The notes beneath the pieces are model-generated. The model had not been told where the DNA came from. It saw only the letters and a program-made list of their open reading frames with translations, and made no database searches. From Dechloromonas hankyongensis (GTDB taxonomy: Bacteria; Pseudomonadota; Gammaproteobacteria; Burkholderiales; Rhodocyclaceae), in NCBI RefSeq assembly GCF_022012295.1, contig NZ_JAKLTN010000001.1:124001-188000 (forward strand): a stretch of DNA of 64,000 nt, given 5' to 3'. The first letter of the stretch is position 1. Each line of letters begins with the position of its first letter. Of the stretch, positions 56,117 through 64,000 are shown in pieces. A program made the position numbers and the translations under genes.

Positions 56117-57940
56117 ATGTGTGGCATCGTCGCAGCAGCAGCCGGTAACAACATCGTTCCCGTCCTCGTCGAGGGCTTGAAGAAACTCGAATATCGCGGC
56201 TACGACTCGGCCGGCCTGGCCGTCATCGGCGCCGGCGCCATTGAGCGCGTGCGTTCGGTCGGCCGCGTTGCCGAACTGGAAACCGCCTCGGCCTGCACGC
56301 AGGCGGTCACCGGCATCGCCCACACCCGCTGGGCGACGCACGGCGTTCCCTGCGAACGTAATGCCCACCCGCACGTTTCCGGCTCCATCGCGGTGGTCCA
56401 TAACGGCATCATCGAAAACTACGAATCCCTGCGCAGCGAACTGACCGCCCAGGGCTACGTCTTCACCTCGGACACCGACACCGAGAGCATCGCCCACCTG
56501 GTCCAGGCCATCCTGAAGAGCGAACCGGACCTGTTCAAGGCCGTTCGCCTCGCCTGCCAGCGCCTGGTCGGCGCCTACGCCATCGCCGTCATCGATCACG
56601 CCCAGCCTGGCCGCATCGTCGTCGCCCGCGAGGGCTCGCCGCTGCTGCTCGGCGTTTCCGACAGCGGCAACTACGCCGCCTCCGATGCCTCGGCCCTGCT
56701 CCAAGTCACCCGCAACATGGTCTATCTGGAAAACGGCGACATCGCCGAACTGAGCGCCGACCAGGTCCGCATCACCCGCCTCGACGGTACGCCGGTCGAA
56801 CGCCCGGTCCATGTCTCGCAGCTTTCCGCCGCCGCGGTCGAACTGGGCAACTACCGGCACTACATGCAGAAGGAAATCTTCGAGCAGCCGGAAGCCCTGG
56901 CCAATACGCTGGAAATCGTCGGCGGCAGCAAGACCATACAACCGGGTATTTTCGGGGCCGAAGCCGGCAACCTGCTGGCCGATGTCGACCACATTCTGAT
57001 CCTGGCCTGCGGCACCAGCAGCCACTCTGGCTACACCGCCCGCTACTGGCTCGAAGCCATCGCCGGCGTGCCGTGCACCGTCGAAATCGCCAGCGAATAC
57101 CGCTACCGCACCTCGGTCGCCAACCCGCGCCAGCTGGTGGTCGCCATTTCGCAGTCCGGCGAAACGGCCGACACCCTGGCCGCCTTGCGCCACGCCAAGT
57201 CGCTCGGCCAGAGCAAGACCCTGGCCATTTGCAACGTGCCGGAATCGGCCATCGTCCGCGAATGCGCCCTGCGCTTCATCACCCGCGCCGGCCCGGAAAT
57301 CGGTGTCGCCTCGACCAAGGCCTTCACCACCCAGCTGGCCGCCCTCTTCCTGCTCACCTTGGTCATGGCCAAGGTCAAGAACCGGCTGGCTCAGGAACAG
57401 GAAAGCACCTTCATCGACCAGCTGCGCCACCTGCCGGTCGCCGTAAATAAAGTGCTAGAACTGGAAGACGAAATCGAAGTCTGGGCCAAGCGCTTCGCCG
57501 ATAAGCAGCACGCCCTGTTCCTCGGTCGCGGCCGTCATTACCCGATTGCCCTCGAAGGTGCGCTCAAGCTCAAGGAAATTTCCTACATCCACGCCGAAGC
57601 CTATCCGGCCGGCGAACTGAAGCATGGCCCGCTGGCCCTGGTCGATGCCAACATGCCGGTCATTTCGGTCGCCCCGAACGACCAGCTGCTCGACAAGCTG
57701 AAGTCCAACCTGAAGGAAGTCCAGGCCCGCGGCGGCGAACTCTACGTCTTCGCCGACGCCGATTCGGAAATCCCGGAATCGGAAGGCGTGCACATCCTGC
57801 GCCTGCCCGAGCACTACGGTGAACTGTCGCCCATCCTGCACGTGATCCCGCTGCAACTGCTGTCCTACCACGCCGCGCTGGTCAAAGGGACTGACGTCGA
57901 CAAGCCGCGCAACCTGGCAAAGTCCGTCACCGTAGAGTAG
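56117..57940 (+). CDS. glmS: Glutamine–fructose-6-phosphate aminotransferase
   Basis: A 607-residue enzyme that makes glucosamine-6-phosphate, the entry to peptidoglycan and LPS amino sugars. Cys1 of the Ntn glutaminase is exposed after Met removal ([10 protein letters not shown]). [32 protein letters not shown] and [11 protein letters not shown] follow. The isomerase half has two SIS domains ([59 protein letters not shown]) and ends in [11 protein letters not shown]. No glmS ribozyme was expected or seen in the 9-base gap after the epimerase. Confidence 0.97.
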   Translation: MCGIVAAAAGNNIVPVLVEGLKKLEYRGYDSAGLAVIGAGAIERVRSVGRVAELETASACTQAVTGIAHTRWATHGVPCERNAHPHVSGSIAVVHNGIIENYESLRSELTAQGYVFTSDTDTESIAHLVQAILKSEPDLFKAVRLACQRLVGAYAIAVIDHAQPGRIVVAREGSPLLLGVSDSGNYAASDASALLQVTRNMVYLENGDIAELSADQVRITRLDGTPVERPVHVSQLSAAAVELGNYRHYMQKEIFEQPEALANTLEIVGGSKTIQPGIFGAEAGNLLADVDHILILACGTSSHSGYTARYWLEAIAGVPCTVEIASEYRYRTSVANPRQLVVAISQSGETADTLAALRHAKSLGQSKTLAICNVPESAIVRECALRFITRAGPEIGVASTKAFTTQLAALFLLTLVMAKVKNRLAQEQESTFIDQLRHLPVAVNKVLELEDEIEVWAKRFADKQHALFLGRGRHYPIALEGALKLKEISYIHAEAYPAGELKHGPLALVDANMPVISVAPNDQLLDKLKSNLKEVQARGGELYVFADADSEIPESEGVHILRLPEHYGELSPILHVIPLQLLSYHAALVKGTDVDKPRNLAKSVTVE

Positions 57941-57944
57941 CCCG

Positions 57945-58775
57945 ATGGCCACTTACGCCATCGGCGACATCCAGGGCTGCTACGACTCGCTGGAAAGGCT
58001 GCTGGCGCTGTGCGCCTTCGATCCGACCCACGACCGCCTGTGGCTGGTCGGCGACCTGGTCAACCGCGGCCCTAAATCGCTGGAGACGCTGCGCCTGATC
58101 AAGTCGCTCGGCCCGGCGGCGATGACGGTCCTCGGCAACCACGATCTCTACCTGCTGATGGTCGCCGAAGGCGGCGCCAAGTTCCGCGGCAAGGACGACA
58201 CGCTGCAAGCCATTTTTGACGCCCCGGATTGTGCCGAATTGCTCGACTGGCTGCGCCACCAGCCGCTGTGCCACACCGAGGGCCCGTATTGCCTGGTGCA
58301 TGCCGGACTGCTGCCGCAATGGACGGCTGCCCGCGCCCGCGAACTGGCCCGGGAAGTGGAAGCCGCCTTGCAAGGACCGGACTTCCACGAATTTATCCTG
58401 AATCTGTGGGGCAGCGAACCGGCCGCCTGGTCGGACGATCTGACCGGCTGGCCGCGCCTGCGCGTCATCGTCAACGCCATGACCCGCATGCGTTTCTGCA
58501 CGCCGGACGGCGCCATGGAATTCAAGGCCAAAGGCAAGTTGAGCAACGCGCCGGAAAACCACCTGCCGTGGTTCAACTTGCCCAACCGCCAGTATGCCGA
58601 TTCGGTGCTGGTCACCGGCCACTGGTCGGCGCTCGGCCTGAAAGTTACACCGAACTTTCTCGCGCTCGACTCAGGCTGCCTGTGGGGCGGCCATTTGACG
58701 GCAGTTCGCCTGGAAGATCGGCGGGTGTTCCAGGTGGATTGCTCACCATCGGAAGCCCAGCCCCCAAAGCGATAG
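57945..58775 (+). CDS. apaH: Symmetrical diadenosine tetraphosphatase ApaH
   Basis: A 276-residue PPP-family metallophosphatase that hydrolyses Ap4A to two ADP and removes Np4 RNA caps. The metal motifs are IGDIQGCYDSLERLL, LVGDLVNRGPKSLETL and VLGNHDLYLLMVAEGG. A late His is in GHWSALGLK. Length matches E. coli ApaH. It starts 4 bases after glmS. Its last 131 bases overlap the 3' end of olsA on the other strand, an unusually long convergent overlap. Confidence 0.95.
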   Translation: MATYAIGDIQGCYDSLERLLALCAFDPTHDRLWLVGDLVNRGPKSLETLRLIKSLGPAAMTVLGNHDLYLLMVAEGGAKFRGKDDTLQAIFDAPDCAELLDWLRHQPLCHTEGPYCLVHAGLLPQWTAARARELAREVEAALQGPDFHEFILNLWGSEPAAWSDDLTGWPRLRVIVNAMTRMRFCTPDGAMEFKAKGKLSNAPENHLPWFNLPNRQYADSVLVTGHWSALGLKVTPNFLALDSGCLWGGHLTAVRLEDRRVFQVDCSPSEAQPPKR

Positions 58776-59490
58776 CCTCGCGGGCCTGAGCCGCGACTTG
58801 CTTGCGGTCCTCGCCGTTCAAACCGCGCAAGGGCGTGGTCACCAGCCGGGCGATCAGGCGCTTGCGCCCCAGTATGGCCCGCGTGCATTGGCCCAGCGAA
58901 ATATCGCCGTCGTAGCGCGGCGCCAGGCTGCGCTGGCCATCGAGTTCCCAGTAGGAAATAGCCACCGGCAGCACCGGGTGCCCGGCACTCAGCGCCGGTT
59001 GCAGCAGCGCGGCGTGAAAATGCAGCAGACTACGGCCGTCGGTCGTCGTGCCCTCGGGGAAGACGGCGACATGGCGCCCCTGGTCGAGCAGGCCGGCAAT
59101 TTCCTGATTGATGATTTTGGCGTGGCCACGGCTGCCACGGCGCAGGAAGATGGTGTCGTTCTTCGCCGCCAGCCAGCCGATCAGCGGCCAGTGCCGGACC
59201 TCCTCCTTGGACACGAAGGCCGCCGGCAAGGCGGCATTGATCACGTAGATGTCGATCCACGAAATGTGATTGGCCACGATCAGGGCGCCGGGAACCGCGT
59301 GGGTCAGATCAGCCTCGACTTCGACGCCCAGCGCGTCGAGCAGCGCCGCCGCCCAGCTCGCCTTCAGGCGCCGCCGGGCCGCTTCGCCGCAGATCGGAAA
59401 AGCCAGCAGCGTGACGATGACCGCGCTGCAAACGAGCAGGATAAGGCGAAAAATCCGAAAGGCGCGGAGCGCAAAGTTGGTTTGGTTCAG
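58645..59490 (-). CDS. olsA: Lysophospholipid acyltransferase, OlsA-like (ornithine lipid synthesis)
   Basis: A PlsC-family acyltransferase that would add the second acyl chain to lyso-ornithine lipid. It has an N-terminal membrane helix (IFRLILLVCSAVIVTLLAFP), the HX4D motif in IVANHISWIDIYVINAAL, KNDTIFLRRGSRG and AVFPEGTTTDGRSLLHFHAA. The start is uncertain. No ATG, GTG or TTG falls between a TTG at 59601 and the membrane helix; a CTG at 59490 overlapping the olsB stop (CTGA), with AGGG upstream, is preferred and would give 281 residues. The C-terminal tail is Pro/Ser-rich and overlaps apaH by 131 bases. Confidence 0.8.
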   Translation of the reverse strand: MNQTNFALRAFRIFRLILLVCSAVIVTLLAFPICGEAARRRLKASWAAALLDALGVEVEADLTHAVPGALIVANHISWIDIYVINAALPAAFVSKEEVRHWPLIGWLAAKNDTIFLRRGSRGHAKIINQEIAGLLDQGRHVAVFPEGTTTDGRSLLHFHAALLQPALSAGHPVLPVAISYWELDGQRSLAPRYDGDISLGQCTRAILGRKRLIARLVTTPLRGLNGEDRKQVAAQAREAIALGAGLPMVSNPPGTPADLPGELPSNGRPTGSLSRARESSV

Positions 59491-60248
59491 TCTGATTGCC
59501 CTAAGTAGTGCTTGGCGTAACGTCCGGCCACCTTGGCCATCGGCATCAGGATGGGCAGGTCGGCCGTATTGAAATCGGGATCCCAGGCCGGTTCGCCGCA
59601 AATCCAGGCCCCAGCACGCAGGTAACCCTTGATCAGCGGCGGCACTTCGGCCGGACGATCCTGCTGTAGCGCCGCCAGGGGCAGCGGGCAGCGCGGAAAG
59701 ACGCGGTACTCCTGCGGCCCGAGGTGATCGGCAGCCAGACGATTATACAAGCTGGCCGCAGCATGCCCGCCATCGGCCATACTGATCGACGCGCAGCCCA
59801 TCAGGTAGTCGTAGCCGCGCTCGACCATGTATTGCGCCAGGCCGGACCACAGCAGCGTGATGGTGGCGCCGGTACGATAGTCTGGATGGACGCAGGAGCG
59901 GCCGATTTCGACCAGACGCGAACGCAGGTGCTGCAGGCGAGTCAGGTCGAACTCGTTTTCCGAGTAGTAACCGATCTGGCGCGCGTTGTCCGGCGACAGG
60001 ATGCGGTAGGTGCCGACGATCTCGCCGCTCTGCGTGTCGCGAACGACGAGGTGTTCGCAATAGGGGTCGTAGATGTCGTGATCGACGCCCGGGGTGCGAC
60101 TGGGCAGGTTGGCGCCCATCTCACCGGCGAAGACGCGATAGCGCAGGCGCTGGGCGTCGAGGATGTCGCTCTGGCTGCGGGCAAAACCGACGGCCAGGCT
60201 TCTCTTTTCGGGGCGGACGCGTCCGGCACCCTTCTGGATATGTTCCAT
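59487..60248 (-). CDS. olsB: L-ornithine N-alpha-acyltransferase OlsB
   Basis: A 253-residue GNAT-fold acyl-ACP-dependent enzyme for the first step of ornithine lipids. It has AQRLRYRVFAGEMGANLP, HDIYDPYCEHLVVRDTQSG, VEIGRSCVHPDYRTGATITL, YDYLMGCASISMADGGHAA and PPLIKGYLRAGAWICGEPAW, all typical of the OlsB/PlsC-linked hemolysin-like group. It is paired with olsA (4-base overlap), so both steps are present. Ornithine lipids replace phospholipids under phosphate limitation or stress in many bacteria. A long perfect hairpin covers its ribosome site and start codon. Confidence 0.9.
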   Translation of the reverse strand: MEHIQKGAGRVRPEKRSLAVGFARSQSDILDAQRLRYRVFAGEMGANLPSRTPGVDHDIYDPYCEHLVVRDTQSGEIVGTYRILSPDNARQIGYYSENEFDLTRLQHLRSRLVEIGRSCVHPDYRTGATITLLWSGLAQYMVERGYDYLMGCASISMADGGHAAASLYNRLAADHLGPQEYRVFPRCPLPLAALQQDRPAEVPPLIKGYLRAGAWICGEPAWDPDFNTADLPILMPMAKVAGRYAKHYLGQSD

Positions 60249-60287
60249 CTTGTTCTCCTTAGTTTCCTGGAGAACAAGTCTGGAACA
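60241..60287 (-). promoter_or_regulatory. Hairpin sequestering the olsB ribosome binding site and start codon
   Basis: On the minus strand CTTGTTCTCC (60278–60269 complement) pairs perfectly over 10 bp with GGAGAACAAG around a 10-base loop AGGAAACTAA. The second arm contains the GGAG Shine–Dalgarno. The helix extends through TGTTCCA pairing with TGGAACA, where the second copy includes the ATG GAA CA start of olsB. Only a 1–2 base internal loop separates the two helices. This would mask both ribosome site and AUG; a protein-binding operator is the alternative reading of the same palindrome. Confidence 0.75.
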
Positions 60288-60345
60288 GCCATGTTACACG
60301 CGCGTTGCCTGCAGGTGACGCCGCCGTGTCAGCACAATCGAAGCC

Positions 60346-61278
60346 TTACCAGGGCAGGGCGCCGAAGGCCTTGCGGTAGCGCTCGCCGATTTCCTCGCGG
60401 CTGGGCTGGTGATTCTGACCGCCGCGATGGGCGATCTTGATCGCCCCCATGACGGCTGCCAGGCGGCCGGTGGTCGGCCAGTCGAAACCGTTGGCGATGC
60501 CGTAGAGCAGGCCGGAACGATAGGCGTCGCCGCAGCCAGTCGGATCGACGATCTGTTCGGCTTCGACACAGGGAATGTCGTAACGCTGGCCGTTGGCGTA
60601 GATCTCCGAGCCTTCACCGCCGCGCGTCACGATCAGTGCCTTGACCTCGCCGGCCAGCTGTTCGAGGCTGCGGCCGGTACGGTCGCACAGCAGCTTGGCC
60701 TCGTAGTCGTTGAAGCAGGCGAAATCGGCCAGACGCATGAAATCGAGCAGCTCGTCGCCGTTGAACATCGGCATGCCCTGGCCCGGATCGAAGATGAACG
60801 GCACGCCGGCATCGGCAAAGTCGCGGGCGTGCTGCATCATGCCTTCGCGGCCGTCCGGCGCGACGATGCCGAGCTTGGCGTTGGCCTTGGCCACCTTGTT
60901 CAGGTGCGAAAAGCTCATCGCACCCGGGTGGAAGGCGGTGATCTGGTTGTCGTCGAGGTCGGTGGTGATGAAGGCCTGGGCGGTGAAGCTGCCCGGCACC
61001 TGGCGCACGTGGCTTCGCGGCAGGCCCAGCGTGTCCAGGCGGTCGAGGTAAGGCACGGCATCGTCGCCGACCGTCGCCATGATCGTCGCGTCGCCGCCGA
61101 GCAGCATCAGGTTGTAGGCGATGTTGCCGGCACAACCGCCGAATTCGCGGCGCATTTCGGGAACCAGGAAAGCCACGTTCAGGATGTGGATCTGCTCGGG
61201 CAGGATGTGGTTCTTGAAGCGGTCCGGGAAGACCATAATGTTGTCGAAAGCGAGCGAACCGCAGATGAGAGTAGTCAT
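60346..61278 (-). CDS. PfkB-family carbohydrate/nucleoside kinase
   Basis: A 310-residue ribokinase-superfamily kinase. It begins TLICGSLAFDNIMVFPDRF and has EFGGCAGNIAYNLMLLGGDA near residue 45, VTRGGEGSEIYANG, and the ATP/anion-hole signature IVDPTGCGDAYRSGLLYGI with its catalytic Asp. The sequence resembles adenosine kinase-like and ribokinase-like members; the substrate cannot be fixed. It lies 6 bases after the DUF3426 gene and ends the accC–prmA–DUF3426–kinase run. A 97-base gap separates it from olsB. Confidence 0.88.
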   Translation of the reverse strand: MTTLICGSLAFDNIMVFPDRFKNHILPEQIHILNVAFLVPEMRREFGGCAGNIAYNLMLLGGDATIMATVGDDAVPYLDRLDTLGLPRSHVRQVPGSFTAQAFITTDLDDNQITAFHPGAMSFSHLNKVAKANAKLGIVAPDGREGMMQHARDFADAGVPFIFDPGQGMPMFNGDELLDFMRLADFACFNDYEAKLLCDRTGRSLEQLAGEVKALIVTRGGEGSEIYANGQRYDIPCVEAEQIVDPTGCGDAYRSGLLYGIANGFDWPTTGRLAAVMGAIKIAHRGGQNHQPSREEIGERYRKAFGALPW

Positions 61279-61284
61279 GGGGTA

Positions 61285-62390
<1,106 letters not shown>

Positions 62391-62391
<1 letters not shown>

Positions 62392-63281
62392 CAGGGCCTG
62401 GTCCCGCTCAGGCATACCCAGTCCTCACGTACATCGGCCACCTGCAGCGGAATCCATTGCGCATAGATGGCCACGATTTCATCCACCTGCTCGCGCAGGA
62501 TGCCCGATAAGGCCAGCCACCCGCCGGAGCGGACATGGGCGCAGATGGCCGGAGCCAGGACGCGCAGCGGATTAGACAGAATGTTGGCCACGACCACATC
62601 ATACTCGCCGGCAACCGGCACGGCCGAGTCGGCGAAAAGTGCCGTCACGCCGTTGCGTTCGGCGTTGGCCTTGGCGGCCTCGACCGCTTGCGGGTCGATA
62701 TCGACCCCGGCGACATGGCCAGCGCCCAGACGGGCAGCGGCGATGGCCAGGATGCCCGAACCGCAACCGTAGTCGAGTACCGTACAGCCATCGGCAACGT
62801 TGCGCTCCAGCCACTCCAGGCACAGCCGAGTGGTCGGATGGGAGCCGGTGCCGAAAGCCATTCCGGGATCGAGAATCAGGTTGATCGCCGCCGGATCGGG
62901 CGACTCGTGCCAGGACGGCACGATCCACAACCGCTCGGAAACACGGATCGGATCGAATTGCGACTGGGTCAACTGCACCCAGTTCTGCTCAGCCACCGGT
63001 TCCACGGTAAAAAACGGAACTTCGGCCAGTCCGATGATTTGGGCCGCCTCGCTGAGCACAGCCGCCACGTCGGCATCCGGCTCGAGCAGCACGACGACTT
63101 TCGAACGATTCCAGCCCGGCGTATTGACCGACCCCGGCTCGCCGAATTGCGGCTGCTCGTCCGGCGTACCTGCATCGGCGTCCTCGATGCTGGCCGACAG
63201 CGCTCCCGCCTCAAGCAGGGCGTCGCACATCGGTTCAGCGTGCGACACATCGGTCAGGAAGCTGACATTTTGCCAAGACAT
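62391..63281 (-). CDS. prmA: Ribosomal protein L11 methyltransferase
   Basis: A 296-residue SAM-dependent enzyme that trimethylates ribosomal protein L11. The N-terminal L11-recognition domain (SFLTDVSHAEPMCDALLEAG) is followed by LDPGMAFGTGSHPTTRLCLE, the SAM loop VLDYGCGSGILAIAAARLGA, DIDPQAVEAAKANAERNG, and the NPL substrate motif in VVANILSNPLRVLAP. The start at 63281 is just after the accC stop; an open frame further upstream belongs to accC. It overlaps the DUF3426 gene by one base. Confidence 0.96.
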
Positions 63282-63283
63282 CG

Positions 63284-64000
63284 TTACGACTTGACCTCGT
63301 TCTTGTCGGCCAGCTTGTGCTCCAGATAATGGATGCTGGTGCCGCCTTCGACGAAGCGCGCGTCGAGCATCAATTCCTGGTGCAGCGGGATGTTGGTCTT
63401 GATGCCCTGGATGCTCATTTCGGACAGCGCAATACGCATGCGGCGGATGGCCTGCTCGCGGGTATCGCCATAAGAAATGACCTTGGCGACCATCGAATCG
63501 TAGTGCGGCGGAACGCGATAGCCCTGGTAGATATGGGAATCGACGCGGATGCCCGGGCCGCCCGGCGGATGGTAGAACTCGATATTGCCGGGAGAAGGCA
63601 CGAACGTGAAGGGATCTTCGGCGTTGATGCGGCATTCGATGGCATGGCCACGGAAGGCGATGTCCTTCTGCTTGTAGCGCAGCTTTTCGCCGGCTGCCAC
63701 CCGGATTTGTTCCTGGACGATATCGACACCGGTGATCATTTCGGTCACCGGATGCTCGACCTGGACGCGGGTGTTCATTTCGATGAAGTAGAACTCACCG
63801 TTCTCGTACAGGAATTCGAAGGTACCGGCGCCGCGGTAACCGATCTTGCGGCAGGCTTCGGCGCAGCGTTCGCCGATACGGGAAATAAGACGGGCCGGAA
63901 TATGCGGCGCCGGCGCTTCCTCGATCACCTTCTGGTGGCGGCGCTGCATGGAGCAATCGCGCTCGCCGAGGTAGATGGCGTTCTTGAATTCGTCGGCCAG
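63284..64000 (-). CDS. accC: Biotin carboxylase subunit of acetyl-CoA carboxylase, 3' part
   Basis: The gene runs off the window end; about 238 C-terminal residues are present. The ATP-grasp part has [40 protein letters not shown] and [20 protein letters not shown] (active-site region), and the C-terminal domain has [40 protein letters not shown] and [14 protein letters not shown]. This is the carboxylase that makes carboxybiotin for malonyl-CoA synthesis. prmA starts two bases after its stop. Confidence 0.96.
   Translation of the reverse strand: MADEFKNAIYLGERDCSMQRRHQKVIEEAPAPHIPARLISRIGERCAEACRKIGYRGAGTFEFLYENGEFYFIEMNTRVQVEHPVTEMITGVDIVQEQIRVAAGEKLRYKQKDIAFRGHAIECRINAEDPFTFVPSPGNIEFYHPPGGPGIRVDSHIYQGYRVPPHYDSMVAKVISYGDTREQAIRRMRIALSEMSIQGIKTNIPLHQELMLDARFVEGGTSIHYLEHKLADKNEVKS

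Noticed and set aside
60314-60331. Possible Pho box ahead of olsB (CTGACAC-N4-GCGTCAC on the minus strand)
   Set aside because: Only about 5/7 and 4/7 matches to the CTGTCAT half-site, and its distance to the weak -10 is too long. Not strong enough to call.

Overview
The window is high-GC, gene-dense bacterial chromosome whose gene content and order point to a betaproteobacterium, most likely Rhodocyclales (Dechloromonas/Azonexus-like). This is inferred from the pilT/pilU–yggS–proC–yggT–yggU block, the algH–ruvX–pyrR–pyrB–pyrC' block, the Pil-Chp chemosensory operon, membrane-bound cytochrome c5, LPS core genes, ornithine-lipid genes and the accC–prmA–zinc-ribbon end. No rRNA, tRNA, IS element, prophage or CRISPR array was seen. 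Almost everything is core chromosome. The unusual material lies in intergenic RNA/DNA structure, domain fusions and a few orphan genes.

Layout. 1–5.8 kb: end of a SNF2-type helicase, pncC, an intergenic stretch with a candidate small RNA, cytochrome c5, a small Ala/Lys-rich exported protein, rep helicase, a small hypothetical gene and a DUF4197 protein. 5.8–11.6 kb: pilU and pilT, divergent from yggS–proC–yggT–yggU, then an orphan lipoprotein. 11.6–16.8 kb: algH–ruvX–pyrR–pyrB–pyrC' (the dihydroorotase has lost its HxH metal motif) and a photolyase. 16.8–26 kb: the twitching chemosensory operon pilG–pilH–pilI–pilJ–chpA. 26–30.4 kb: thiD–thiE–hemL, an orphan radical SAM gene and a sugE/gdx-type SMR exporter.

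30.4–43.1 kb: a SulP–STAS–cyclic-nucleotide-domain transporter, a soluble protein with a duplicated Cache-like half plus CheW, mgtE, and a long minus-strand run (uppP, yqiA, RNase II-like, TonB-like, aroE, mtgA). 43–49 kb: a Spy/CpxP-like periplasmic protein with a CpxR-box-like repeat upstream, a small repeat-containing secreted protein, a secreted HExxH metalloprotease one base behind thiC (TPP riboswitch), and an alpha-carbonic anhydrase with an extra N-terminal domain. 49–54.3 kb: a TetR regulator behind a perfect palindrome, a pcm-like methyltransferase, rhodanese, tolC, waaA and waaC. 54.3–64 kb: a core glycosyltransferase, a UDP-sugar epimerase, glmS, apaH, ornithine-lipid genes olsB–olsA with a striking hairpin over the olsB ribosome binding site, a PfkB kinase, a DUF3426 zinc-ribbon protein with an expandable Glu-Pro repeat, prmA and the 3' part of accC.

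Functionally the window joins surface biology (type IV pili retraction and its chemosensory control, LPS core, peptidoglycan lipid recycling, ornithine lipids, TolC efflux) with nucleotide, thiamine and heme biosynthesis. No complete new multi-gene system was found. The best leads for something undescribed are the olsB leader hairpin, the C-loop small RNA near 1.5 kb, the thiC-coupled metalloprotease, the soluble duplicated Cache/CheW receptor and the CpxR-box-like repeat.
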